A stretch of 53,546 nucleotides of DNA from a virus. Where the stretch lies: the IMG/VR virus record IMGVR_UViG_3300035698_014122, positions 1-53,546 of that record; one strand, given 5' to 3'. Below, piece after piece: positions 15,493 to 25,170 of this stretch; position 1 is the stretch's first letter; each line of letters starts with the position of its first letter. Both the position numbers and the translations under genes were made by a program. The notes beneath the pieces were generated by a model that did no database searches, was not told the origin of the DNA, and was given only the letters and a program-made list of their open reading frames with translations.

Positions 15493-15834
15493 ATGAATAT
15501 ATTAGAATTATTAAACGAAGAAGACGTTTCATCTGCTGGAAGTTTTAATGCTATGATTAAAGCAATTAAAACTAATGACCCAATTATAGCACAACGAAAA
15601 GCAAATAAGTTAGTGCGACAATTTTATGCCAGAAAAGAAGGCAAAGGTGCAAATCCGCACACTGTTGCTAATCTAAAAAATAGATTAGCTATGATTATTT
15701 TTGGATATGTTAATAAAAAAAACAATAAAGCAAAATCAAATTATAACAATACAGTAAAAGAACTAAATAAATTGTTAGAAAATACAAGCATAGAACATCA
15801 ATTAAATAGCTTTTATGATGAATTAAATGAATAA
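15493..15834 (+). CDS. Small basic protein with head-targeting leader
   Basis: 113 aa from the ATG at 15493; a GTG at 15466 is in frame but would bury the leader. MNILELLNEE|DVSSAG is a clear acidic leader with an LNE site. The remainder is Lys/Asn-rich and helical. Probable internal head protein. Confidence 0.6.
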   Translation: MNILELLNEEDVSSAGSFNAMIKAIKTNDPIIAQRKANKLVRQFYARKEGKGANPHTVANLKNRLAMIIFGYVNKKNNKAKSNYNNTVKELNKLLENTSIEHQLNSFYDELNE

Positions 15835-15851
15835 CATACATAAGGATAACA

Positions 15852-16733
15852 ATGATGAAATTAATAGAAGAAATTAAAAAGAACTCTGGACTACAAGAAT
15901 TGAATGAAACACTTTCCTCTGGAATTTATAGGTTTATTAGTATAAATGATTTAGAACGCTTATTAAAAACAAACACATTTAGTTTAGCTTTAGCCGCGGG
16001 AGCTAACAAGTTATCCAATAAGTTTTATTTCTTATCTTTATCCAGAAATAAGTATGGCGGATTTGCAAGAGCCAATACTGGTAAAGAAGGTGTTACATTA
16101 GTTCTTGATAGTGCTAAGTTTAATACTAAATTCAAAAGTAAGTCTGTTGATTATTGGGGAAAAGCTTTCTCTACGATTGCTCCTGAAGACGTAAAGAAAA
16201 TGCCGCCTTGGAAGAAAGAAGAATATCTTGAAAGAAAATTAAAGAATGATGAAAATGAAGAGAGAATACTTAGTGATAAAAACACTATCCCTAATGCTTT
16301 ATCATACGTGAAAGCAATTCATGTTTTAGCTCCTGAAGATGAAGTGTATCAAAGTAAATTCAAAGATCTTAAAAATGCAGCAACGATGAAAAAGATTCCT
16401 CTTTATATATATACAGACAAGAAAGCTTGGGAATTACATGACACAAGAAGACAATTGAAAACTTTCAAAGAAGTAAAACCAAATAATCAAAGATTACAAA
16501 TACTTATCGATATTTATAATGGAACCGCAACTGATGCACAAAAACAAGATATTGCAAGGTCAACCAGATGGGGACTTGATGACTTTATGATTGGATTAGA
16601 AAATGACATGACAGGTTATAAATCTAAGTCAGAAGCGCCATTAATACAGAAATTTACAGACATAAAAATAAAATCAAAAGTAAGAGATACTAAAAAGTTT
16701 ATAGAGAAAATTATTATCCCTAAATTAGACTAA
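15852..16733 (+). CDS. ADP-ribosyltransferase-like protein, paralogue of the 11911 gene
   Basis: 293 aa (second ATG at 15855). Leader MKLIEEIKKNSGLQELNE|TLSSG, then GIYRFISINDLERLLKTNTF, FYFLSLSRNK, GVTLVLDSAKF and EERILSDKNTIPNALSYVKAIHVL. The blocks align one-to-one with those of the gene at 11911. The R-x-F/H start, the L-S-x-x-R strand and the conserved EERI are compatible with an ART-like fold, with Glu as a possible catalytic residue. Likely packaged and injected. An alternative is a non-enzymatic derivative of this fold. Confidence 0.5.
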   Translation: MMKLIEEIKKNSGLQELNETLSSGIYRFISINDLERLLKTNTFSLALAAGANKLSNKFYFLSLSRNKYGGFARANTGKEGVTLVLDSAKFNTKFKSKSVDYWGKAFSTIAPEDVKKMPPWKKEEYLERKLKNDENEERILSDKNTIPNALSYVKAIHVLAPEDEVYQSKFKDLKNAATMKKIPLYIYTDKKAWELHDTRRQLKTFKEVKPNNQRLQILIDIYNGTATDAQKQDIARSTRWGLDDFMIGLENDMTGYKSKSEAPLIQKFTDIKIKSKVRDTKKFIEKIIIPKLD

Positions 16734-16743
16734 AGGATTAACA

Positions 16744-19700
16744 TTGGCACTTTCCAGAGAAGAGGCGAAGTTCGTAAACTCGATAAAGAATAAAATAAAA
16801 ACATATAATATCAGAACAACAATAAAAGAAGCTGTTGGTTATAGTGCTGACTATTTGGTTAATACTATTTATAATTCAGATAGTATAGAATTAGTAGATA
16901 TGGGAATTGAAATGTTTCTTATTAAGAAGTCATTCTCTTATTTCTTAAGCCAATATGGTAGAGTAGATATTCCAGGATTAGGAACTATTAAAATGGAACC
17001 ATATTACTTTCAAGCAGAAGTCTCAAAAGAAATAATGGATTATAGAAAAGTGGTTCTTGATAAAACAAGACAGTGCTTAACAGAAGAAAATTTTGTTATG
17101 ACAGATCGTGGATATATATCCATTAAAGACGTAAAGCCTGGTGATATGATTGAAACTATTATTAATGGAAAATCATCTTTTACGTTAGTAGAGAATTTCT
17201 ATAATCAAGGAAAGAAAAAAATATGTAGAATTTTAACTAATTCTGGAGCTGATATTAAATGCACTTTAGACCATAAAATAATGACAAAAGAAGGGTGGAA
17301 AGAAGCTGGAGATTTATCATTAAATGATGAAATAACGTCATTAATAAATAAAGGGACTTTTGGAAACTACAGATTAGAAGATGATAAACATGTTGCTTTA
17401 ATAGGATACTATTTAGCAGATGGAAGAGCTTCTCAGCCAAGTTTTGTAAATACTAATTTAACTTATATTAATGAAGTTTTAGAAGCCGGAGAAACATTTA
17501 AGAATTGTGAACCTTATATATATAAAAGACCAGAAGATAAAACAAGAAAACAAGGTTATGATGTTAGACTTGTATCTAAATCAAAAGGTAAAATGTATAG
17601 ACCTATATTAGATTTTATGAAAGAACATAACTTAAGTAAAAAATCTAATGACAGAATATTAACAAAAAACTTAATGAATTTAAATAAACATCAAATGTCT
17701 ATACTATTAAATAGATTGTTTGCTGGAGATGGATACATTACATACCAAAAAGACAAAAGAAGACCTAACTATATTCAATATGAAATAGGATTAGGTGCGC
17801 CTAATTTTACATTGGTCAAGCAATTAGAATATATATTACAAACTAAATATGGAATACACTGTTGGATAGACGAACAGTTTGATAAGAGATTTACTCAAAG
17901 ATTTTGGAAAATAAGAATAACTCAAAAAAAATCAGTAATTAAATTTGTAAATGAAATAGGAATAAAAGATAAAACAGATACAAAAGAGATGATTGATTTA
18001 ATCTCTAAAGAAAAGCCATACAATACAAACCAATCATTTGAGAAGATAAGAAAAATAGAGAAGAAGAATAAGAAAGAATTAGTGTATGATATAACAACTT
18101 TTACAAATGATTTTTTAACTAATGGGTTGTTAGTTCATAATTGCGGCATTTCTACTATCTTTGCTTTATATAGCTTTTGGAGAGCTCACTTCTTTACCGC
18201 TGAATCAATTGATGTAGTTTCAATTAAACAAAAGAAAGCACAACAATTCGTTAAGAAAATAAGTTCTACTATGTTGAGTTTACCTGAATGGATGAGAACT
18301 CCTATAAAATATCAGAACCAACAAGAAATCACTTTTGATCACGGTGCATCAACTTCAACTATATTATCAGAATCACAATCAGAAAATGCTGGTCGTGGTG
18401 ATTCTTTATCAGTATTGATTTTAGATGAAGTTGCCCATTATCAATCAGAAAAAATGGTTAGAGGAATTATAGCATCTGCGCGACCAACCCTAGACAAAAC
18501 TGGTGGACAGATCGTATTGATCTCTACACCTAATGGTGTGTCGGGTAAAGGCGCTTATTATTACGAACAAGTAGTTAATGCAAGAAGTGGAATTAAAGAC
18601 ACAAAGTATCTTGAGATTGATTGGTGGGAAGTTCCTGATGATCCTCGTATATCTGGTGCAAAGAAAGGATATAATGATATTCTTGAGAAAGCTATTAAAG
18701 AAGGATACTATTATAATTTAAACATTAAAAAGAAATATAAGGATTATTTTGATCCAATTGCAAGAAATAACTTTTTAGATAATGAATGGTTAAAATCATC
18801 TCATGATGATCTTAATGCTGCTGGATATAGACAAGAAGTTTTACATGATTTTATTATTGGTGGAGACAAAGTATTCTCGGAAGAGATACTTAAAAATGTT
18901 GAAGATAGGTGTAAAGAACCAATCCTTAAAGATATCTTAGGAACTTCTGAGTATGAAGGATTTTGGACATGGAAGAAACCTATTCCTGGTCATAGATACA
19001 TTCTTGGTGCTGATATTTCAACAGGAACAGGTAATGACTATTCATCATTAGAAATAATGGATGTTGCAGATGACGAACAAGTTGCAGAATATAAAGGACA
19101 TATGTCTACTCCAAACTTTGCCAGATTTTTAAAGAAGGTTGCAAATTATTATAATGAAGCCTTCGTAGTAATAGAATCTAACAGCATCGGAGAAGCTGTG
19201 TTTAATGCAGTATATTATTCTGAAGTAGATCCTTATCAAAATGTATATAAACAAAAGAAAACAAAAAATGGTGTAACCAGAATGACTGGTTGGGTAACAG
19301 ATGTTAAAACGAGAAAGCTTCTAACGAATGATTTCATAGATTGGATTTCTGTTCCTGAGTTATTTGACAGTATAAAGATTTACAGTAAAAGATTATGGAT
19401 GGAATTAACTACTTGGATTTGGGCTGGCGGAAATAAACCAGATCATAGCGGAGGATGTGTTTCTGAAAATACAATAATTACTTGTGAAGATGGATTTAAA
19501 GAAATAAAAGACATAAAGATTGGAGATAAAGTATTAACTCATACTGGGGATTTTAAAAAAGTTTACAATACTTTTAAGTTTAAAGATGAAAGTAAGAAAA
19601 TGTTAGAGGTAAAATCTTGGGGATGCGAAAGAATAAATATAACTTCAAACCAAGAATTTTATTTAAATGAAGGAGAGTTTAAAAATTTTGATGATATTTA

Positions 19701-20781
19701 TGATTATAGAAATATAAAATCTAATTCTACATATAGTAGAAAAGTTAAACCTTGTGAGTTAAATAAAGATGAATTATTTTTATTTTTTATAGGACATGTT
19801 TTATCAGATGGAACAATTTCTAAAAAAAATAATATTACTATAACAAGCGAAAATAAAGAAAGTATTATAATCTTTGAAAAATATTACAATTATTTTAAAG
19901 ATAAAGTTGAAAATTTATATATCTCTGAATATCCAAAAGAACAATTTAGAAGATTTACGATTAAAGATAAATCACTATGGAATACTCTAAATGAAATTGG
20001 AGTCTCAAAAGATAAAAATATTCCATTAAGTTTAAGATATATAGAGCCAAATTTACAAAAAAATATTTTATATGGATACTTATTTGGAGATGCTTGCTTT
20101 ACGCCAAGCAAAACAGGAAAAATAACAGCTAATTCTATATCATATAATTTATCATATTTTATATCATCTATTTTATTTAGAAATAATATATCTTTTAACT
20201 TAAATAAACAATACCCAAAAAGATATGGAGAAGATACAAATCCTCAGTGGAGTATTTCTATATTAGGAAAAGAATGCTTAAAGATATTCGAAAATAATTT
20301 TAAAGACATTTTTAGTTTAAAAAATAATTATAAACAAACTTATAGCTTTATTAACTCTAAAAAACAGAAAAAAACTTCAAAGTTAAGAAATTATAATAAT
20401 GATTTTTTACAAAGTAGTATAAGCTCAGTTAAAAGAGTTAAATGGAATGATTATTATTATGATATTTCTGTAGAAGAAGACCATTCTTATGTTGCAAATG
20501 GATATACAGTTCATAATTCGCACGATGATAGTATCATCGCTTTCTCATTAGCCATTTATAACAAGAGCAAAGCAGTTATGTCTGGTGATTCATTCCTCAT
20601 AACTGATGATGGTGAAGTTGTAGCTATGGATAGTAAAGATAATACTGATGAAGTTAAAGCAAGTAATACTATTGAAGAATTTGACATCATTGAATCTGGA
20701 ACAGTTGATCCAGATGAGTTTCAGGATCGTTATGGTTGTTCGAAAGAAGAATATGATTGGTTGATAGGAAGTATAAATTGA
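16744..20781 (+). CDS. 17: Terminase large subunit (gp17-like) with two inteins
   Basis: 1345 aa precursor from a TTG behind AAGGATTAAC; about 635 aa after removal of both inteins, near the usual gp17 length. ATPase: the P-loop DKTRQ/CGISTIFALYSFW is interrupted by intein 1, and Walker B is LSVLILDEVAHY. Nuclease: ILGADISTGTGNDYSSLEIMD carries the first Asp, FVVIESNSIG the Glu, and SHDDSIIAF the last Asp pair, interrupted just before by intein 2. It powers DNA packaging and cuts concatemers at the portal. The stop overlaps the next TTG start. Confidence 0.92.
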   Translation: MALSREEAKFVNSIKNKIKTYNIRTTIKEAVGYSADYLVNTIYNSDSIELVDMGIEMFLIKKSFSYFLSQYGRVDIPGLGTIKMEPYYFQAEVSKEIMDYRKVVLDKTRQCLTEENFVMTDRGYISIKDVKPGDMIETIINGKSSFTLVENFYNQGKKKICRILTNSGADIKCTLDHKIMTKEGWKEAGDLSLNDEITSLINKGTFGNYRLEDDKHVALIGYYLADGRASQPSFVNTNLTYINEVLEAGETFKNCEPYIYKRPEDKTRKQGYDVRLVSKSKGKMYRPILDFMKEHNLSKKSNDRILTKNLMNLNKHQMSILLNRLFAGDGYITYQKDKRRPNYIQYEIGLGAPNFTLVKQLEYILQTKYGIHCWIDEQFDKRFTQRFWKIRITQKKSVIKFVNEIGIKDKTDTKEMIDLISKEKPYNTNQSFEKIRKIEKKNKKELVYDITTFTNDFLTNGLLVHNCGISTIFALYSFWRAHFFTAESIDVVSIKQKKAQQFVKKISSTMLSLPEWMRTPIKYQNQQEITFDHGASTSTILSESQSENAGRGDSLSVLILDEVAHYQSEKMVRGIIASARPTLDKTGGQIVLISTPNGVSGKGAYYYEQVVNARSGIKDTKYLEIDWWEVPDDPRISGAKKGYNDILEKAIKEGYYYNLNIKKKYKDYFDPIARNNFLDNEWLKSSHDDLNAAGYRQEVLHDFIIGGDKVFSEEILKNVEDRCKEPILKDILGTSEYEGFWTWKKPIPGHRYILGADISTGTGNDYSSLEIMDVADDEQVAEYKGHMSTPNFARFLKKVANYYNEAFVVIESNSIGEAVFNAVYYSEVDPYQNVYKQKKTKNGVTRMTGWVTDVKTRKLLTNDFIDWISVPELFDSIKIYSKRLWMELTTWIWAGGNKPDHSGGCVSENTIITCEDGFKEIKDIKIGDKVLTHTGDFKKVYNTFKFKDESKKMLEVKSWGCERINITSNQEFYLNEGEFKNFDDIYDYRNIKSNSTYSRKVKPCELNKDELFLFFIGHVLSDGTISKKNNITITSENKESIIIFEKYYNYFKDKVENLYISEYPKEQFRRFTIKDKSLWNTLNEIGVSKDKNIPLSLRYIEPNLQKNILYGYLFGDACFTPSKTGKITANSISYNLSYFISSILFRNNISFNLNKQYPKRYGEDTNPQWSISILGKECLKIFENNFKDIFSLKNNYKQTYSFINSKKQKKTSKLRNYNNDFLQSSISSVKRVKWNDYYYDISVEEDHSYVANGYTVHNSHDDSIIAFSLAIYNKSKAVMSGDSFLITDDGEVVAMDSKDNTDEVKASNTIEEFDIIESGTVDPDEFQDRYGCSKEEYDWLIGSIN
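17074..18141 (+). mobile_element. Intein 1 with LAGLIDADG endonuclease, in the terminase P-loop
   Basis: Residues 111-466 (356 aa). Block A CLTEENFVMTDRGYISIKDV with Cys1; block B CTLDHKIMT; LAGLIDADG motifs LIGYYLADGR and LNRLFAGDGYI; C-terminal block LTNGLLVHN followed by Cys+1. Splicing restores TRQCGISTI. The endonuclease domain appears intact. Confidence 0.93.
19456..20517 (+). mobile_element. Intein 2 with LAGLIDADG endonuclease, in the terminase nuclease motif
   Basis: Residues 905-1258 (354 aa). Block A CVSENTIITCEDGFKEIKDI; LAGLIDADG-type motifs FFIGHVLSDGTI and LYGYLFGDACF; C-terminal VEEDHSYVANGYTVHN followed by Ser+1. Block B reads INITSNQEFYL, with Gln where a His is usual. Splicing restores GG-SHDDSIIAF, the metal-binding nuclease motif. 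Confidence 0.9.
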
Positions 20782-21212
20782 TACTTGACATTGACGGAAT
20801 AAAAGTATTAGAAAGTAAGCCTAATTATGGAACTAATTATAAATTTGATGATACCAGAGGAAATGAAATAAATTTAGACTTAACAGAATTAACTATGGAT
20901 GATTTTTATTATTTTAGTATAGACATGGATGATTTTGAAGAATATGAAATAATCAAAGATTATGATGTAGAAGATATAGTTGGTTATGATTGGGATATAA
21001 AACTTAATGGTAATAAAGCAAACGTTAGGTTAATCTTTAACACTATTGAAAAGATTGGAAAGAGATATACTGGAATTTATTATCCGAACATTATGTATTA
21101 TAGATACACGGATGATAGGATGCATCGACACTACAGAGATTGGATTAAATTCATGGGTTATGAGTTAGTTTTCGAAAAAAATCTTGCTGTATATTATAGA
21201 GAGAAAACATGA
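20778..21212 (+). CDS. Hypothetical protein downstream of terminase
   Basis: About 144 aa from a TTG at 20778 that overlaps the terminase stop (TTGA) and follows AGGAAG; an upstream TTG at 20757 is in frame but less well placed. Acidic N-terminal half, and a C-terminal segment HYRDWIKFMGYELVFEKNLAVYYRE that resembles the end of GNAT-type acetyltransferases. That resemblance is weak and I assign no function. Confidence 0.6.
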   Translation: MILDIDGIKVLESKPNYGTNYKFDDTRGNEINLDLTELTMDDFYYFSIDMDDFEEYEIIKDYDVEDIVGYDWDIKLNGNKANVRLIFNTIEKIGKRYTGIYYPNIMYYRYTDDRMHRHYRDWIKFMGYELVFEKNLAVYYREKT

Positions 21213-21643
21213 AATACAAAAACAAGACTGATGAAAGATTAAAAGAACGATTAGGAAAGAAGATTAATAGTACTGATAGAATTATTTCAGCTAACAAGAT
21301 GAAAAAGATAAAATCATCTTCTAATTCTGCCAGCTTCAACATTGGAAGAATTGTTAATAAAACTGGTGAATATGATAAAGCAATTGATAAAGTTGAAGAC
21401 AAGATGGTTAAGAAAGAAGAGCCAAAAGAAGAAGTAATAGATGCATCAGTACCAAAGGCGTATCGAAAAGGCGAGATCACTTATATAAAATATGCAGGAA
21501 AAGATGTTCCTGTTAGTAAACTATTAGTGTTGGCGCAACAAGATAGTAAAATAAATAATTTAGTAAAAAACATTAATAAGAATAAAGCGAAAGCTAACTT
21601 TCAAGGTTCGTTTCCAGAATTTGTTCTTAACCAATACGCTTAG
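21209..21643 (+). CDS. Hypothetical basic protein between terminase and portal
   Basis: 144 aa, Lys-rich, with a coiled N-terminal half and a folded C-terminal segment (RKGEITYIKYAGKDVPVSKLLVLAQQ). Its ATG overlaps the previous stop. Unknown family; position suggests a head-assembly accessory. Confidence 0.65.
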   Translation: MKYKNKTDERLKERLGKKINSTDRIISANKMKKIKSSSNSASFNIGRIVNKTGEYDKAIDKVEDKMVKKEEPKEEVIDASVPKAYRKGEITYIKYAGKDVPVSKLLVLAQQDSKINNLVKNINKNKAKANFQGSFPEFVLNQYA

Positions 21644-21652
21644 GAGTAAAGT

Positions 21653-23554
21653 ATGCCACTTATAGATGGAGTTGAAGTATTTGTTGATGAGAAGACTGCC
21701 AGAAGAATACAGACAGAAATAAATGCAGTTCCTGATTTAAGTCAGGACTTAAAGACAGATATTGATCCAAAAAAAATAGATTTAACTGACCAGATACAAG
21801 ACGGATCTGACTTCGGTATATTCTTTGATGAAACAGAATATGGCGAAAACGGTTCCTTAAACTCAAGAAGAGATTCCTATGATACATATAAAGAAATGGA
21901 TGGAATGGAATTTATTCATAGAGGTGTTGAAATAATAGCAGATGATTCATCTCAGCCTAACTCTGATGGTGATGTAATGAAGTTTTATTCTGATGATGAA
22001 AACTCTAAAGATGTTCTTGATGAATTATTTATTAAGAAGTTAGACATGAATAATGAACTTTGGTCTATATTTTATGAAACAGTCAAGATGGGTGATAATT
22101 TCTATGAGATTATACCAGATGATTATAAAAAGCCAAAAGAGGTTCGTCGGATTAGGTATCTCGAACCTGATAAAATGGAACGAATAGAAAAAGATGGAAA
22201 ACTTTCTCACTTCACTTATAAAGTAATAAAGAAAGAAAGAGGTTCTACTAACGTATCAGAAACTCAAGAGTATAGACTATTTCCTTGGCAGATAATTCAC
22301 TTTAAGATTGAGAACAAATCTCATGCTCCTTACGGAGGAAGTTTATTAGAAGCTGGAGTTAGAACATTCCGAAGACTTGTTATGTTAGAAGACCTAATGC
22401 TTGTTTATAGAATAAGCAGAGCACCAGAAAGAAGAGTTTTCTACATAGACGTTGGTAACTTAAATGCAGTTGAAGCTAAAAGATTTTTAACGAAGATGAA
22501 GAACGCATATCGTTCACAATCTTTCATTGATGAGAATGGTAATATAAATAAAAAAGCAAACGTAATGTCGATTACATCTGATATTTTTGTTCCTGTTAGA
22601 GAGGGACAAACTGGTACGAGAATAGATACGCTTCAAGGTGGAGCTGCTATGGGAGCTTCAGGAAGCGAAGATCCGTTATTGAAATACTTTAAGAATAAAA
22701 TTCTAAAGACGATGAATATTCCGCCATCTTATATGGGTGAATCAGCAGACAACAGTAGAAGTCTTTCAACTATAGATCAGAAATTTGGTAGATTTATTGA
22801 GAGAGTTCAGTCTCAAATAATACAAGGATTGAATAAAATAGCTGCACTTGAATTGTTCTTTAGGGGATATAAAAAAGAAGATTTAAACAACTTTAAGATT
22901 GAGCTTACTCCTCCATCAAATGTAAAAGAGATTACTGAAATTGAACTTATCAATCAGAGAATGACTTTGATTGCAACTATTCAGCAGTTAAATCTTTTCC
23001 CTAACGAGTGGATATTCAAAAACATTTTGAAGTTTTCTGATAAAGAAGTTGCTGATGTTATAATGAAGAAGAAACTTGAAGGAAACGAAGCCGCAGCAGG
23101 TGGAATGGCCGGAGCGGCCGCAGCTGGTGGTGCTATGGGAGATATGGGTGGTATGGAAATACCAGCAGAAACTCCTCCAGCGGAAGGTGAAGCTCCAGCA
23201 GCGGCACCAGAAGAATTAGCTGCAAATACTATTATAAATATGTTTGGAAAAGATTTCTTGATAGAAAGCAAAGAAGACTTCTTTCAATTGGTTAAAAATT
23301 CTAATGAATATAATAAGCCAACTAAGTTAGCACCTATGTTTGAAGCAGCTTCTGAGTTTATCCTTAGAGATTTGAACATCAAAAACAATAAAACTAATAG
23401 AAATAACTTTGTTGCATTATCTAATTTGAATGAGTTCAAGGGAATCGATTTTAATGACAGAAACATTCGTCTTTGGGAAAAGGACGAAAATGGAACAAAG
23501 GAAAACCTCAACGAATTAACTGTTGAGTGTGGAGTTAAGGCATTAAATGGATAA
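21653..23554 (+). CDS. 20: Portal protein (gp20-like)
   Basis: 633 aa. Strong gp20 signature around residues 240-275, with LEDLMLVYRISRAPERRVFY followed by IDVGNLN and a FLTKMKNAYR helix. The later DTLQGGAAMG and LKYFKNKILKTMNIPPSYMG blocks also match. The protein forms the dodecameric ring at the head vertex where terminase docks. The C-terminal 150 residues include an Ala/Gly/Pro-rich low-complexity stretch (about 478-525) not usual in T4. A TAGGAG ribosome site precedes ATG. Confidence 0.93.
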   Translation: MPLIDGVEVFVDEKTARRIQTEINAVPDLSQDLKTDIDPKKIDLTDQIQDGSDFGIFFDETEYGENGSLNSRRDSYDTYKEMDGMEFIHRGVEIIADDSSQPNSDGDVMKFYSDDENSKDVLDELFIKKLDMNNELWSIFYETVKMGDNFYEIIPDDYKKPKEVRRIRYLEPDKMERIEKDGKLSHFTYKVIKKERGSTNVSETQEYRLFPWQIIHFKIENKSHAPYGGSLLEAGVRTFRRLVMLEDLMLVYRISRAPERRVFYIDVGNLNAVEAKRFLTKMKNAYRSQSFIDENGNINKKANVMSITSDIFVPVREGQTGTRIDTLQGGAAMGASGSEDPLLKYFKNKILKTMNIPPSYMGESADNSRSLSTIDQKFGRFIERVQSQIIQGLNKIAALELFFRGYKKEDLNNFKIELTPPSNVKEITEIELINQRMTLIATIQQLNLFPNEWIFKNILKFSDKEVADVIMKKKLEGNEAAAGGMAGAAAAGGAMGDMGGMEIPAETPPAEGEAPAAAPEELAANTIINMFGKDFLIESKEDFFQLVKNSNEYNKPTKLAPMFEAASEFILRDLNIKNNKTNRNNFVALSNLNEFKGIDFNDRNIRLWEKDENGTKENLNELTVECGVKALNG

Positions 23555-23981
23555 GATTTATACACTGGGCTCTTTATTAGAGGAGCTCAGACAACAGACA
23601 CCTAAGTTTGAAGATGGACAATTTTATGAAGTGCTAAAAGGTATTTATCCTGCAGGAGATGTTATTGCAGAGAACAAGAACTTTATGTTTAATGAAACTA
23701 AGCTTACAATACCTCTTGCATCATCACAGAAAGCTAAACGGCAATTCAAAAAAGATAATAGCCCATTTTTTAAGTTTTCGAAAGATAATACAAGAGGGGA
23801 CTTTTTAGAAATTGTTGAAACGGATGGTTATACTGCGAAGTGTATCAATCGTTCTATCAACCCAGAAATACAAGCAAAATTTTATATAAATGACGATGTG
23901 CGGTATATTACAATTACATTCAACGATGTTTTGGATAGTACAGTAAAGCGTGTTTATAGAGGAATTAAAAAATATATTTAG
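23547..23981 (+). CDS. Hypothetical head-region protein
   Basis: 144 aa, overlapping the portal stop by 8 bases. Mixed alpha/beta with no motif I recognise. In T4 small core proteins (gp67) follow the portal, but this one is neither small nor strongly acidic. Confidence 0.65.
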   Translation: MDKIYTLGSLLEELRQQTPKFEDGQFYEVLKGIYPAGDVIAENKNFMFNETKLTIPLASSQKAKRQFKKDNSPFFKFSKDNTRGDFLEIVETDGYTAKCINRSINPEIQAKFYINDDVRYITITFNDVLDSTVKRVYRGIKKYI

Positions 23982-24002
23982 ATTATATATGGAGGCAAAA
24001 AT

Positions 24003-25157
24003 ATGGCTTTAGAAATGTCATTAAGAGAATTTGAGGATATGAACCTATATTCTAATAAGAGTATGGAAAGAATTATATCTTCCATCGTTAATGAAACGTC
24101 AAACGCAGCGCTGGTTAATATGTTTGAAGACAGTGTGGTTTTATTAGATCATGAAAATGGAACGTTCTATACATCCGATTATGAATTTAACCCAAAAACT
24201 TTAACGCTTAAGTTAGAGAACTTCGAAGAGATCTTTCTTGCAAAAGAGGAATCAGGCTTCAAAAGTTCAGTAAAGAATTTCTTTGAGGATGAAGATGCGT
24301 CTATCGATGACCTTACAGAATCTTATAAAGAAAACGTGTTAGAGCAAGAAAATTTCATCAACGAACTTATCAATGAGGCACTTTCTGTAAAGAACTTTGA
24401 AGACATTATTGATTATGGTCAGTTGGCTGAAGCAAACAATGAGTCATCTATTAAGAATGAAGATTTCTTCAAATCTTATTTAGGTAGACTTGAGACACAT
24501 CCATTCAATGAAGCAAAGTTTATTAACTTTGAAGATGCTGTTATAGTATCACTTCTTGAAAACGAAAAGATTAAACTTATCAATTCATCTATTGCAGAAA
24601 AAGCAGCTATATTATGGAAAAGAGTTGAGTTTAAGGAATCATTCACAGAAGCAGCTAAAACATTCGTTGAAGATGTAGAAGCAGGTAAAGAATTATTCGT
24701 AAGTCTTTTTGAAGAATATCCACAAGTATTTTTCCTTGACAATGCTGACAGAAAAACATTGTTTGGCAAGGCTATCCTTTCAGATTCATTGATTAGAGAG
24801 TCCCTACAAGATCTTATAAAAGGATTGGACATTCTATTTGAAGATGAAGATGTATCTTCAGTGAGAGACGCATATCTGTTAGAGGCGGAAGGTGAAGAGG
24901 ACATGGCGACTGACGATGCAGAAGCACCAGCAGACGCAGAGAAAGAAAAAGAAGAGAAAGAAGAAGATCCTGCACCAGAGCTTACACCAGAGCAGATTAA
25001 AAAGATTTCCGGTGAACTTAAAAAAGTAGCCGAGAAAGTTGAAGACGAAAAGCTTAAAGAAAAATTAGATGGAATTGTTGGTAAGCTTGACGGAAGTGTT
25101 GAAGAAGGAACTCGTCCTGATTTGATTAAAGAAGCCATCTATCTATTAAGTATCTAA
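24003..25157 (+). CDS. Acidic prohead core protein candidate
   Basis: 384 aa, helical and strongly acidic, with an E/K/A/P low-complexity region at about 300-335. It sits between portal and protease where T4 carries core proteins gp67 and gp68. The ribosome site is TGGAGG. Several LxE sequences, such as NEALSVKN and LLEAEGEE, could be protease sites. A scaffold-core role is inferred from composition and position. Confidence 0.6.
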   Translation: MALEMSLREFEDMNLYSNKSMERIISSIVNETSNAALVNMFEDSVVLLDHENGTFYTSDYEFNPKTLTLKLENFEEIFLAKEESGFKSSVKNFFEDEDASIDDLTESYKENVLEQENFINELINEALSVKNFEDIIDYGQLAEANNESSIKNEDFFKSYLGRLETHPFNEAKFINFEDAVIVSLLENEKIKLINSSIAEKAAILWKRVEFKESFTEAAKTFVEDVEAGKELFVSLFEEYPQVFFLDNADRKTLFGKAILSDSLIRESLQDLIKGLDILFEDEDVSSVRDAYLLEAEGEEDMATDDAEAPADAEKEKEEKEEDPAPELTPEQIKKISGELKKVAEKVEDEKLKEKLDGIVGKLDGSVEEGTRPDLIKEAIYLLSI

Positions 25158-25170
25158 GGAGAAATTTAAT

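Noticed and set aside
24476-25138. Long minus-strand ORF opposite the core protein gene (also one at 25302-25817)
   Set aside because: Ser- or Ala-rich shadows created by the acidic or Ala/Lys-rich codons of the real plus-strand genes; no ribosome sites.
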